Positions 9,514 to 17,460 of a stretch of DNA of 64,000 nt are shown here, one piece after another; the stretch's first letter is position 1, and the number at the start of each line of letters is the position of its first letter. The DNA lies in the NCBI RefSeq assembly GCF_019904175.1, contig NZ_CP061913.1:2108001-2172000 (forward strand), in the 5' to 3' direction. Source of the DNA: Dactylosporangium vinaceum (lineage in GTDB: Bacteria > Actinomycetota > Actinomycetes > Mycobacteriales > Micromonosporaceae). Under the pieces are notes generated by a model, which did not search any database, was not told the origin of the DNA, and was given only the letters and a program-made list of their open reading frames with translations. Both the position numbers and the translations under genes were made by a program.

Positions 9514-11517
9514 GTGGCCAGTCCCACCTCCCTCGCAAAGCGGCTGCTTCTGGGCCGACCGTTCCGCTCGGACCGGCTGAAACACACGCTGCTGCCCAAG
9601 CGCATCGCGCTGCCGGTGTTCGCCTCCGACGCGCTGTCGTCGGTCGCGTACGCCCCCGACGAGATCCTGCTGACCCTCTCGATCGCGGGCGCGACGGCGC
9701 TGACGATCTCCCCCTGGATCGGTCTCGCTGTCGCAGTGGTGATGCTCACAGTCGTCGCCAGCTACCGCCAGAACGTCCATGCGTACCCGTCCGGCGGCGG
9801 CGACTACGAGGTGGCCACGGTCAACCTCGGGCCCCGCTTCGGCGTGGCCGTGGCCAGCGCGCTGCTCGTGGACTACGTGCTCACCGTGGCCGTCTCCACC
9901 GCCTCGGGCGTGGCCAACCTGGGCTCCGTCGTGCCGTGGGTGGCGACCCATAAGGTGGCGATCTCGATCATCGCCATTGCCCTGCTCACGGCGATGAACC
10001 TGCGGGGCATCCGCGAGTCGGGCGCGGCGTTCGCGATCCCGACCTACGGGTTCATGATCGTCATGATCGGCATGGTGATCACCGGGTTCTTCAAGATCTT
10101 CGTGCTCGGTGACGATCTCCGGGCGCCGAGCGCCGACCTGGTGATCCACGCCGAGCACTCGAACATGAGCCAGATGGCGATGGCGTTCCTGCTGCTGCGG
10201 ACGTTCTCGTCCGGCTGTGCGGCCCTGACCGGCGTCGAGGCCATCTCCAACGGCGTGCCGGCGTTCAAGGAGCCGAAGAGCAAGAACGCGGCGACCACGC
10301 TGCTGCTGCTCGGCGCCCTCTCGATCACGATGCTGCTGGGCATCATCCTGCTGGCCAACAAGACCGGTCTGCGGTACGTCGAGGACCCGAGCCAGATCGA
10401 GAGCGGCCCCGCCAACTACGTGCAGAAGACGGTCACCACGCAGCTCGGGCAGACCGTCTTCGGGGCCGGCTCCATCCTGCTGTACGTGGTGGCCGTCATC
10501 ACCGCACTGATCCTGTTCCTGGCCGCGAACACCGCGTTCAACGGCTTCCCGGTGCTCGGCTCGATCCTGGCCCAGGACCGCTACCTGCCGCGCCAGCTGC
10601 ACACCCGCGGCGACCGGCTGGCCTTCTCCAACGGCATCATCCTGCTGGCCCTGGCCGCGATGGTCCTGATCATCGGGTTCAACGGCGAGGTCACCCGGCT
10701 GATCCAGCTGTACATCGTGGGCGTGTTCGTATCGTTCACGCTCTCCCAGGCCGGCATGATCCGGCACTGGAACCGGCTGCTGCGCACGGTCCGCGACAAG
10801 CAGGCCCGCAACCGGATGATCCGGTCCCGGACGATCAACATGATCGGCCTCACGCTGACGGGCGCCGTGCTCATTGTGGTGCTCATCACCAAGTTCCTGC
10901 TCGGCGCCTACATCGCCATCATCGCCATGATCGTCATCTACTTCCTGATGGTCGGCATCAAGAAGCACTACGACACGGTCGCCCGGGAACTGGAGCCGTC
11001 CGAGGTGCGGCCCGTGCTGCCCGCCCGCAACCACGCCATCGTCCTGGTCTCCAAGGTCCACCGCCCGACGCTGCGGGCCGTCGCCTACGCGCAGGCCACC
11101 CGGCCCGACTCGCTGACCGCGCTCACCGTCAACGTCGACGACCACGACACCCGGGCGCTGCAGGAGGAGTGGGAGCAGCGGGGGATCCCCGTCCCGCTGA
11201 CGGTCGTCGACTCGCCCTACCGGGAGATCAACCGCCCGATCCTGGACTTCGTGCGCGGCAAGCGACTGAAGGCGCCGCGCGATGTGGTGACCGTCTTCAT
11301 CCCCGAGTACGTCGTCGGCAAGTGGTGGGAGCACCTCCTGCACAACCAGAGCGCGCTGCGGCTCAAGGGCCGGCTGCTGTTCGAGCCGGGCGTGATGGTC
11401 ACCAGCGTGCCGTGGCAGCTCAGCTCCATCGACGGCGTCGACATCGACCGGCTGGACGCCACGCTGATCCGCGGTCCGAAGCGGGGGCCGCGCTCATCGG
11501 TCACCCCCGAGCCGTGA
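9514..11517 (+). CDS. APC-superfamily amino acid/potassium permease
   Basis: A 667-residue permease with about 12 membrane helices in the first ~480 residues and a cytoplasmic C-terminal domain of ~180 residues. KRIALPVFASDALSSVAYAPDEIL opens helix 1; YRQNVHAYPSGGGDYEVA is a loop conserved in this APC subfamily. The combination resembles the actinobacterial permeases next to ceoB (Rv2690c) and KimA-like K+ transporters. With two TrkA proteins divergently adjacent, K+ or amino-acid uptake are both plausible. The frame is open far upstream, but GTG 9514 directly follows a -10 element. The stop overlaps the next gene (GTGA). Confidence 0.9.
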   Translation: MASPTSLAKRLLLGRPFRSDRLKHTLLPKRIALPVFASDALSSVAYAPDEILLTLSIAGATALTISPWIGLAVAVVMLTVVASYRQNVHAYPSGGGDYEVATVNLGPRFGVAVASALLVDYVLTVAVSTASGVANLGSVVPWVATHKVAISIIAIALLTAMNLRGIRESGAAFAIPTYGFMIVMIGMVITGFFKIFVLGDDLRAPSADLVIHAEHSNMSQMAMAFLLLRTFSSGCAALTGVEAISNGVPAFKEPKSKNAATTLLLLGALSITMLLGIILLANKTGLRYVEDPSQIESGPANYVQKTVTTQLGQTVFGAGSILLYVVAVITALILFLAANTAFNGFPVLGSILAQDRYLPRQLHTRGDRLAFSNGIILLALAAMVLIIGFNGEVTRLIQLYIVGVFVSFTLSQAGMIRHWNRLLRTVRDKQARNRMIRSRTINMIGLTLTGAVLIVVLITKFLLGAYIAIIAMIVIYFLMVGIKKHYDTVARELEPSEVRPVLPARNHAIVLVSKVHRPTLRAVAYAQATRPDSLTALTVNVDDHDTRALQEEWEQRGIPVPLTVVDSPYREINRPILDFVRGKRLKAPRDVVTVFIPEYVVGKWWEHLLHNQSALRLKGRLLFEPGVMVTSVPWQLSSIDGVDIDRLDATLIRGPKRGPRSSVTPEP

Positions 11518-12698
11518 CCGAGCCGCTCGAGCTGGAGGTCGGCGCCGTCGCGCACGGCGGGTTCTGCGTCGCCCGGCACGAGGGCCAGGCCGTGTTCGTC
11601 AGGCACGCGCTGCCGGGGGAGCGGGTCCTGGCCCTGGTCACCGAGGAGCGCAAGGGGTTCCTGCGGGCCGACGCCGTGCAGATCCTGCGGCCGTCGCCCG
11701 ATCGTGTCGTCCCGCCGTGCCCGTTCGCGGGGCCGGGCGCGTGCGGTGGATGCGACTGGCAGCACGTGTCCTGGGAGGCACAGCGCCGCCTGAAGGCGCA
11801 GGTGCTCCACGAGCAGCTGCAGCGGCTGGGCGGCCTGAGCGACGTTCCGGAACTGTCCGTGCTGCCCCTCCCCGGCGGTCCGCTGTCGTGGCGTACCCGC
11901 GTGCAGTACGCGGTCGACGGCGAAGGGCGGGCCGGCTTCCACCCGCACCGCAGCTCGGCCGTGATCCCGATCGACAGCTGCCGCATCGCGCACCCGGCGA
12001 TCCAGGCCCTGCCCATCACGGATCGCGAGTGGCCGCCCGGCTCCACTGTCGAGGCGGCCGTGTCGTCGCTCGGGGACACCGCGATCCTGCCGCGGGCCAA
12101 CCGCACCGGGCCGCCGTCCGCGCCGGTGCCGCAGATCCGCGAGCACGCGGCCGGGCACGAGTGGCGGCTGGCCGCGGGCAGCTTCTGGCAGGTCCACCCG
12201 CACGCCGTCGAGGCGTTCACCGGCACCGTGCTGGAGCAGCTCGCACCCGCGGCGGCCGAGCGGGCCTGGGACCTCTACGGGGGCGCCGGCGTGTTCGCGG
12301 CCGCGCTCGCGCCGCACTGCGGCCCGGTCACCGTTGTCGAGTCGGATGCCCGCGCGGTCGCGGCCGGGCGCCGGGCCCTGCGCGACCTCACCAACGTGAC
12401 GTTCGCCCGCGGCGACGTGGCCCAGGTGCTGGCCAACCCGCGCTGGCGGCGGGTCGACCTGGTCGTCCTGGACCCGCCGCGCTCGGGCGCCGGCCGGGCC
12501 GTGGTGGCCGCGATCGCCGCCCGGGCGCCGCGGGCCGTGTCGTACGTGGCCTGCGACCCGGCCGCCTTCGCCCGCGACGTACGCACGTTCGGTGAGCTCG
12601 GCTACGAGCTGAGCGCCGTCCGCGCGTTCGACAGCTTCCCGATGACCATGCACTTCGAGACCATCGGGCTGCTCACCCCGCGCCGGGGCGCCGCTTGA
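11514..12698 (+). CDS. TrmA/RumA-type class I SAM-dependent RNA methyltransferase
   Basis: A 394-residue RNA 5-methyluridine methyltransferase-type enzyme (COG2265). An N-terminal TRAM-like domain covers roughly residues 1-60. An iron-sulfur motif follows (CPFAGPGACGGCDWQHV: C-x(n)-C-x2-C). The C-terminal Rossmann fold includes WDLYGGAGVFAAALA and LDPPRSGAG, and the catalytic Cys sits in SYVACDPAAFARD. The fourth cluster Cys is probably DSCRIAHP. GTG 11514 overlaps the permease stop. Whether it modifies tRNA or rRNA cannot be told. The end overlaps the convergent RNA ligase gene by 26 nt. Confidence 0.93.
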   Translation: MTEPLELEVGAVAHGGFCVARHEGQAVFVRHALPGERVLALVTEERKGFLRADAVQILRPSPDRVVPPCPFAGPGACGGCDWQHVSWEAQRRLKAQVLHEQLQRLGGLSDVPELSVLPLPGGPLSWRTRVQYAVDGEGRAGFHPHRSSAVIPIDSCRIAHPAIQALPITDREWPPGSTVEAAVSSLGDTAILPRANRTGPPSAPVPQIREHAAGHEWRLAAGSFWQVHPHAVEAFTGTVLEQLAPAAAERAWDLYGGAGVFAAALAPHCGPVTVVESDARAVAAGRRALRDLTNVTFARGDVAQVLANPRWRRVDLVVLDPPRSGAGRAVVAAIAARAPRAVSYVACDPAAFARDVRTFGELGYELSAVRAFDSFPMTMHFETIGLLTPRRGAA

Positions 12699-13452
12699 GG
12701 GTCCGCGCGTAGTCCTGGAACCGGGCCTTCGCGATGACCTTGCGGTCGGGTGTGCGGAACACGATGCCCTCCGCGCGTCCGCGCGTGTCGTCGAGCCCGA
12801 CGAGCGTCTCCGGGAGGCGCTCGGCCAGCAACGCCTGCATGCCGGCGATGGACTGCGGCAGCGCGTCGGTGCGGAACAGCCGCGGCGTGACCTCCAGCCC
12901 GGCGGCCTTCGCCAGCCCCTGGAGGGCCTCCTCGTCCGCGTAGGGCTGGCCGCCCGCCTCACGCCAGGCCGAGATCTGCGCCTGCGGCCAGGTCAGCGCG
13001 GTCGCCCAGTCGTCGAGCAGCACCACGTCGAACAGGCGCCACCCGAAGCGGCTCGAGTCCTTCGTGTACTGCTTGGCCGCGCCGCCGACCTTCCCGCCGT
13101 ACAGCTCCATGAAGTAGACGTGGATGCCGCCGGCGTGCCCCTCGGCCAGGCGGTCCGCGACCGGGCGCAGCTGCTCGACGATGCCCAGCGCGGGGTTGGC
13201 GATCAGGTCGCCGCGGGCGTGCAGGAACTCCTCGCGGGAGCCGATCAGGTAGCTCCCGTCGGGCAGCAGCACGATGCGGCTGTTGGTGCCGTCGACCTTC
13301 TCGGTCGCGATGACGTCGCCGGAGAACGCGGTCGCGGACTCGAGCAGGACGCCGTTACGGGGGTCGAGCTCGTGGTAGGTCGGGATCGACGGGTACTTCG
13401 TGAGCGAGTTGAGCACCCGGAGATCCGCTGCGCGCACGTCGAAGCGAGTCAT
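12673..13452 (-). CDS. RNA ligase (covalent nucleotidyltransferase family)
   Basis: A 259-residue ATP-dependent ligase that seals RNA through lysyl-AMP. Motif I is EKVDGTN with nucleophile Lys52; SREEFLHARGD lies where motif Ia is expected; LFDVVLLDDW resembles motif IIIa, EGIVFRT is motif IV, and KVIAKAR is motif V. The size is short, so a C-terminal domain is minimal. ATG 13452 lies 93 bp from the start of the divergent TROVE gene. RNA ligases beside Ro60/TROVE proteins suggest an RNA repair pair. The substrate is unknown. Confidence 0.9.
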   Translation of the reverse strand: MTRFDVRAADLRVLNSLTKYPSIPTYHELDPRNGVLLESATAFSGDVIATEKVDGTNSRIVLLPDGSYLIGSREEFLHARGDLIANPALGIVEQLRPVADRLAEGHAGGIHVYFMELYGGKVGGAAKQYTKDSSRFGWRLFDVVLLDDWATALTWPQAQISAWREAGGQPYADEEALQGLAKAAGLEVTPRLFRTDALPQSIAGMQALLAERLPETLVGLDDTRGRAEGIVFRTPDRKVIAKARFQDYARTLKRRPGAG

Positions 13453-13545
13453 CGGATCAGGATGGGCCACGGAAAAATAGCGCCGCGACCGAATTTCGCC
13501 CGCGTAGCGTCCCCTGCACTGCATCGAAGGCGGGTGAAACCAATC

Positions 13546-15120
13546 ATGGCGAAGCTCAATGTGCGCAAGGTGCGCGCGGCGATCGGGCGCGGCCCGGTCG
13601 CGGGACCGGCGCGGGTGGCCGGTCCGACCTACGAGGGCGGCGCCGGATACGCCCGCGACCTCAAGTCCGAGCTGTTCCTGCTGGCCGTGACCAACATGGT
13701 CGGCGAGCAGACGTTCTACGAGCCGGCCGCCGAGCGCGACGAGCGGTACTCCCGCCTGGTCCGCGCGGCCGCGGTCGCCGACCCGGACTGGACCGGGCGC
13801 TTCCTGGCCTGGCTGCGGACCGGCGCGAACATGCGCACCGCGGCCGTCGTCGGCGCGGCCGAGTTCGTCAAGGGGCGCCTGGAGGCGGGTGCGCCGTCCA
13901 CCGGCGAGAACCGGCGGGTGGTCGCGGACGTCCTCCAGCGCGCCGACGAGCCGGGGGAGCTGCTGGCGTACTGGATGTCGCGGTACGGCCGGGCCGTCCC
14001 GAAGCCGGTCAAGCGCGGCATCGCCGACGCCGTCCAGCGCCTCTACACCGAGCGCAACCTGCTCAAGTACGACACCGCGAGCCACGCGTTCCGGTTCGGC
14101 GACGTCGTCGACCTCACGCACCCGGGCCCGGCCGCGCCGTGGCAGGGCGACCTGTTCGCCTATGCCCTCGGCCGCCGGCACGGCCGCGAGGACCTGGCGG
14201 TGCCGGCGTCCCTGGGCGTGATCGCGGCGAACGAGCGGCTGCGCGCGGACGCGGCGGCCGACCCGGCTGTCCTGCTGGACGCCGAGCGGCTGCGCGAGGC
14301 GGGCATGACCTGGGAGGACGCGCTGTCGATGAGCGGCGGGACGGCCGTGGACAAGGCCGCACTGTGGACCGCGCTGCTGCCGTCGATGGGCTACATGGCG
14401 CGGCTGCGCAACCTGCGCAACTTCGACCAGGCCGGCGTGGCCGACGACGTGGCGGCCCAGGTCGCGGCGAAGCTGGCCGACCCGGAGCAGGTCGCGCGGT
14501 CGCGGCAGCTGCCGATGCGGTTCCTGTCGGCGTACCGGGCGGCACCGTCGCTGCGCTGGAGCTGGGCGCTGGACCAGGCGCTGACGGCGAGCCTCGCGAA
14601 CGTGCCGGCCCTGCCGGGGCGGACGCTCGTGCTCATCGACACGTCGGGCTCCATGCACTCCGGGTTTTCGCGCGACGGCACGCTGATGCGCTGGGACGCG
14701 GCGGTGGTCTTCGGCGTGGCCCTGGCCACCCGGTGCGCGGGCGCGGACGTGGTGTCGTTCTCGACCGGCTCGACCGTGTTCAAGCTGCGCAAGGGCGAGT
14801 CGGTGCTGAAGGCGATCGAGCGGTTCCGGGCCGAGGGGCACTTCCACGGCCAGGGCACCAACACGGCGACGGCGGTGCGCAAGCACTTCAAGAGCCATGA
14901 CCGGGTGGTGATCCTGACGGACGAGCAGGCCTCCTTCGACGGGTCGGTGTCGGATGCGGTACCCCGCGACACGCCGATCTTCACCTGGAACCTGGCCGGC
15001 TACCGGCTGGGCCACGCGCCCGCGACGGCGAACCGCTGGACGTTCGGCGGCCTGTCCGACGCCGGGTTCGGGATGATCCCGCTGCTGGAGGCCGGGCGCC
15101 ACGGCGACTGGCCGTTCTGA
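13546..15120 (+). CDS. rsr: TROVE domain protein (bacterial Ro60/Rsr)
   Basis: A 524-residue RNA-binding ring protein. The N-terminal TROVE HEAT-like domain (about 25-350; FLLAVTNMVGEQTFYE, FLAWLRTGANMRTAAVV) is followed by a vWA-like domain with a complete MIDAS start, LIDTSGSMHSG (Asp365, Ser367, Ser369). Bacterial Rsr proteins bind misfolded RNA and Y RNAs and assist RNA decay or repair under stress. ATG 13546 lacks a close SD; an in-frame GTG at 13534 is possible. It is divergent from the RNA ligase. The 93-bp gap is short for a complete Y RNA, and none was recognised. Confidence 0.93.
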   Translation: MAKLNVRKVRAAIGRGPVAGPARVAGPTYEGGAGYARDLKSELFLLAVTNMVGEQTFYEPAAERDERYSRLVRAAAVADPDWTGRFLAWLRTGANMRTAAVVGAAEFVKGRLEAGAPSTGENRRVVADVLQRADEPGELLAYWMSRYGRAVPKPVKRGIADAVQRLYTERNLLKYDTASHAFRFGDVVDLTHPGPAAPWQGDLFAYALGRRHGREDLAVPASLGVIAANERLRADAAADPAVLLDAERLREAGMTWEDALSMSGGTAVDKAALWTALLPSMGYMARLRNLRNFDQAGVADDVAAQVAAKLADPEQVARSRQLPMRFLSAYRAAPSLRWSWALDQALTASLANVPALPGRTLVLIDTSGSMHSGFSRDGTLMRWDAAVVFGVALATRCAGADVVSFSTGSTVFKLRKGESVLKAIERFRAEGHFHGQGTNTATAVRKHFKSHDRVVILTDEQASFDGSVSDAVPRDTPIFTWNLAGYRLGHAPATANRWTFGGLSDAGFGMIPLLEAGRHGDWPF

Positions 15121-15128
15121 CCCCCGTA

Positions 15129-15160
15129 GACTCCCCCTGTCTTCACGGGCAGGGGGAGTC
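15129..15160 (+). promoter_or_regulatory. 11-bp hairpin masking the aroD Shine-Dalgarno site
   Basis: GACTCCCCCTG (15129-15139) pairs perfectly with CAGGGGGAGTC (15150-15160) across a 10-nt loop. The right arm is also the SD (AGGGGGAG) 6 nt before the aroD GTG at 15165. It starts 8 nt after the TROVE stop, so it could both terminate rsr transcripts and hide the aroD ribosome site. Confidence 0.65.
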
Positions 15161-15164
15161 TTCA

Positions 15165-15902
15165 GTGGCAACGCAGACGCTGCGGGAGCGGCTGACCGGC
15201 GGTGCGCCGCTCGTCGCGGTCAGCTTCGGCGACGAGGACCCCGCGGGCCACGCCGCGCGGGCGCGCGCGCTCGGGGTCGACCTGGCCGAGCTGCGCATCG
15301 ACTGGCATCGCAGCGCCGAGCCGGCCGACGTGCTCGCCGCGATCGCGCCGTTCCGGGCGGCCGGCCTGCCGACCCTGGCCACGATCCGCTCCAAGGCCGA
15401 GGGTGGCTACTGGTCCGGCGACGACGCGGCCCGGCTGCGGCTGTTCGCGGCCGTCCTGCCCGCGGTCGACGCGGTTGATGTCGAGCTCTCCTCGGACCAG
15501 GTCCTGCCCGGCGTGGTCGCCGCGGCCCGGGCGGCCGACCGGCCGGTGATCGTGTCGTACCACGACTTCGACCGGACACCCGGCGCCGCCGAGCTGCGGG
15601 CGAAGGTCGAGGCGGCCCGGGCGGCCGGGGCGGACGCCGTGAAGATCAGCACCATGGCGCAGGGCTCCGAAGACCTCAGGGTGCTGGCCGGGCTGCTCGT
15701 GGAGTACGACCGCATGATCGTCATCGGCATGGGCGCGGAGGGCGCCGGGTCGCGCGTCTTCTTCCCGCTGCTCGGGTCGCGGATCACGTATTCGGCGATC
15801 GGCGGCCGTCCCGCCCCGGGCCAGCTGCCGTTCGAGGAGACCAAGCGGCTGCTGACAACCTTCTCGCCGGAGTACGCCGCCTCCGCGGAGGCGGCGGCAT
15901 GA
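15165..15902 (+). CDS. aroD: Type I 3-dehydroquinate dehydratase
   Basis: Converts 3-dehydroquinate to 3-dehydroshikimate by a Schiff-base mechanism. The 245 residues carry the class I signature: ELRIDW, TIRSKAEGG, VDVELS, catalytic His133 in SYHDFD, Schiff-base Lys160 in DAVKIS, and the C-terminal AIGGRPAPGQL loop. Many actinobacteria use the unrelated type II enzyme (AroQ), so this copy may be additional or serve quinate metabolism; no quinate genes are adjacent. The start is fixed by the SD inside the hairpin. It overlaps the next gene by ATGA (15899). Confidence 0.95.
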   Translation: MATQTLRERLTGGAPLVAVSFGDEDPAGHAARARALGVDLAELRIDWHRSAEPADVLAAIAPFRAAGLPTLATIRSKAEGGYWSGDDAARLRLFAAVLPAVDAVDVELSSDQVLPGVVAAARAADRPVIVSYHDFDRTPGAAELRAKVEAARAAGADAVKISTMAQGSEDLRVLAGLLVEYDRMIVIGMGAEGAGSRVFFPLLGSRITYSAIGGRPAPGQLPFEETKRLLTTFSPEYAASAEAAA

Positions 15903-16261
15903 GCTACCCAGTTGATCCGGATGAGGAAGAGGGGCGGCCGCGGCGGGACCCCTGGCGGGCGCTGCGCAAGACGGTCGCGCAGATCGTCGTCGTCTTCACC
16001 ATTCCGTTCGTCTTCGCGATCGGGCGGGCCGCGCTCGGGCTCAACAAGCTCAAGGTCGACCGCAGCCCGGCCGACTGGACCGTCTGGGGCATCGGGATCG
16101 CGCTCATGGTCGCGGCGTCCGGGCTGGCGATCCAGGCCCTGCGCGGCAAGGCGCCGGCGGCGCTCGGGGAGCGGGCCGCGTGGGTGGCCGGCGGCGTCTG
16201 GCTGCTCGGGCTCGTGTTCACCATCGTGTATTCGCAGATGGTGCCGCCGCCCGTCCGCTGA
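15899..16261 (+). CDS. Small polytopic membrane protein, unknown
   Basis: 120 residues with a charged head (PVDPDEEEGRPRRDPWRAL) and about three membrane helices (IVVVFTIPFVFAIGRAAL, WGIGIALMVAASGLAI, AAWVAGGVWLLGLVFTI). No family recognised. The ATG overlaps the aroD stop by ATGA, so it should be co-translated with aroD, though no functional link is obvious. Confidence 0.75.
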   Translation: MSYPVDPDEEEGRPRRDPWRALRKTVAQIVVVFTIPFVFAIGRAALGLNKLKVDRSPADWTVWGIGIALMVAASGLAIQALRGKAPAALGERAAWVAGGVWLLGLVFTIVYSQMVPPPVR

Positions 16262-16310
16262 GCCCATACCGGTCGGCGCGGGTGGCGGGCGACCTCTATC
16301 TTCTTGAGGC

Positions 16311-17387
16311 ATGACCCAGCCCCCGACCACGCCCGAACCGGACGAGCCGGTCGAGGTGCGGCCCGCCGCGTACGACCCCTCCCAGTCGTACGTCGTCTAC
16401 CAGGCCGCCCAGCCGCCCGCCTATCTCCAAGGCTTCGGCATCCCCCTCTCCACGGCGCAGGCCGGGTTCGACCCGATGATCAGCCCGGACTACAACGGCT
16501 GGTGGCAGCGCAGCACCACGATCTTCAAGGGCGCGTGGAGGCAGCTGGCGATCCTGCAGCTCATCGGGTTCGTGCTGACGCTCGTGGTGGTCATCCCGGA
16601 AGGCATCTGGAGCCTGAAGGTGACGGCCGACTTCATCGACGCCGCCAACGCGAGCGAGGCCACGCCGTCGCTGACGCCGCTTGTCGCCCCGTTCGCGCTG
16701 CTGTTCCTCGGCACGGTGGTGGCCGGAATGGTCGGCAGCATGATCACGGTGGCCGGCAACCAGATCGCGGTCACCGTCGCGGCCGGGCAGCCCCCGCGCC
16801 TCGGGCCGGCGTTCGCCCTGGCCGTGCGCCGGTTCCTGCCGCTGTGGGGCTGGAGCCTGCTCAGCGCGCTCATGATGCTCGTCGGCTTCTGCCTGTGCAT
16901 CCTGCCCGGCATTTACCTCTACGCCGTGTTCCTGATCCTGCCGGCGGTCGTCACCTTCGAGCGCGGCTCCGGGGCGATCGCGCGCTGCTTCCAGCTGGTC
17001 CACCGCGACTTCGGCGCGGCGATCGCCCGGATCGCGACGATCATCGGCCTCACGCTGCTCGTCGGCCTGGTCTCGTACTTCGTCGGGCAGATCATCGAAC
17101 GGACCATGGGCGGCGTCCCGGAGTCGACGCTCGGGTCGACGAGCACCGGCGCGCAGCGCTTCACGATCACCACGACCGCGATCGTGACCATCGCGGTGAG
17201 CCGGCTCGTCACCACCCTGCTGGAGACGGCGATGAAGCTGTTCACCGACGTGCTCACCGTGACCGCGTACGCCGACATGCGGGCCGGCCTCGACCCGCAG
17301 CTGACCACCGCGCACCTGGCCGCCGAGGCCGGCGTCCCGGTGGCACCGGCCGCGCAGTGGACAGCGCCACCGCCGGCCGCCGCCTGA
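16311..17387 (+). CDS. Polytopic membrane protein (YciC/glycerophosphodiesterase membrane-domain-like)
   Basis: 358 residues. A Pro-rich cytoplasmic head of ~65 residues contains YDPSQSYVVYQAAQ. About six membrane helices follow, with the characteristic kinked segment GFCLCILPGIYLYAVFLILP and then RCFQLVHRDFGAAIARI, a pattern seen in YciC-like and glycerophosphodiesterase membrane domains. No catalytic domain is attached. TATCTT lies 8 nt before the ATG (16297-16302), suggesting a leaderless message; GAGG also lies just upstream. Role unknown. Confidence 0.78.
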   Translation: MTQPPTTPEPDEPVEVRPAAYDPSQSYVVYQAAQPPAYLQGFGIPLSTAQAGFDPMISPDYNGWWQRSTTIFKGAWRQLAILQLIGFVLTLVVVIPEGIWSLKVTADFIDAANASEATPSLTPLVAPFALLFLGTVVAGMVGSMITVAGNQIAVTVAAGQPPRLGPAFALAVRRFLPLWGWSLLSALMMLVGFCLCILPGIYLYAVFLILPAVVTFERGSGAIARCFQLVHRDFGAAIARIATIIGLTLLVGLVSYFVGQIIERTMGGVPESTLGSTSTGAQRFTITTTAIVTIAVSRLVTTLLETAMKLFTDVLTVTAYADMRAGLDPQLTTAHLAAEAGVPVAPAAQWTAPPPAAA

Positions 17388-17460
17388 GTGCTGCCGAAAA
17401 CCCAAGGCGTTTTGGGGGTACCGCACCAAAAGCCCGATTTGCCGGAGAATACTGCTAGGC

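Noticed and set aside
9505..11343. 612-codon minus-strand frame across the APC permease
   Set aside because: Asp/His/Arg-rich shadow of a clear membrane protein; no start signal or domain.
13453..13545. Y RNA gene between the RNA ligase and TROVE genes
   Set aside because: No tRNA-like arms or long stem could be drawn in 93 bp that must also hold two promoters.
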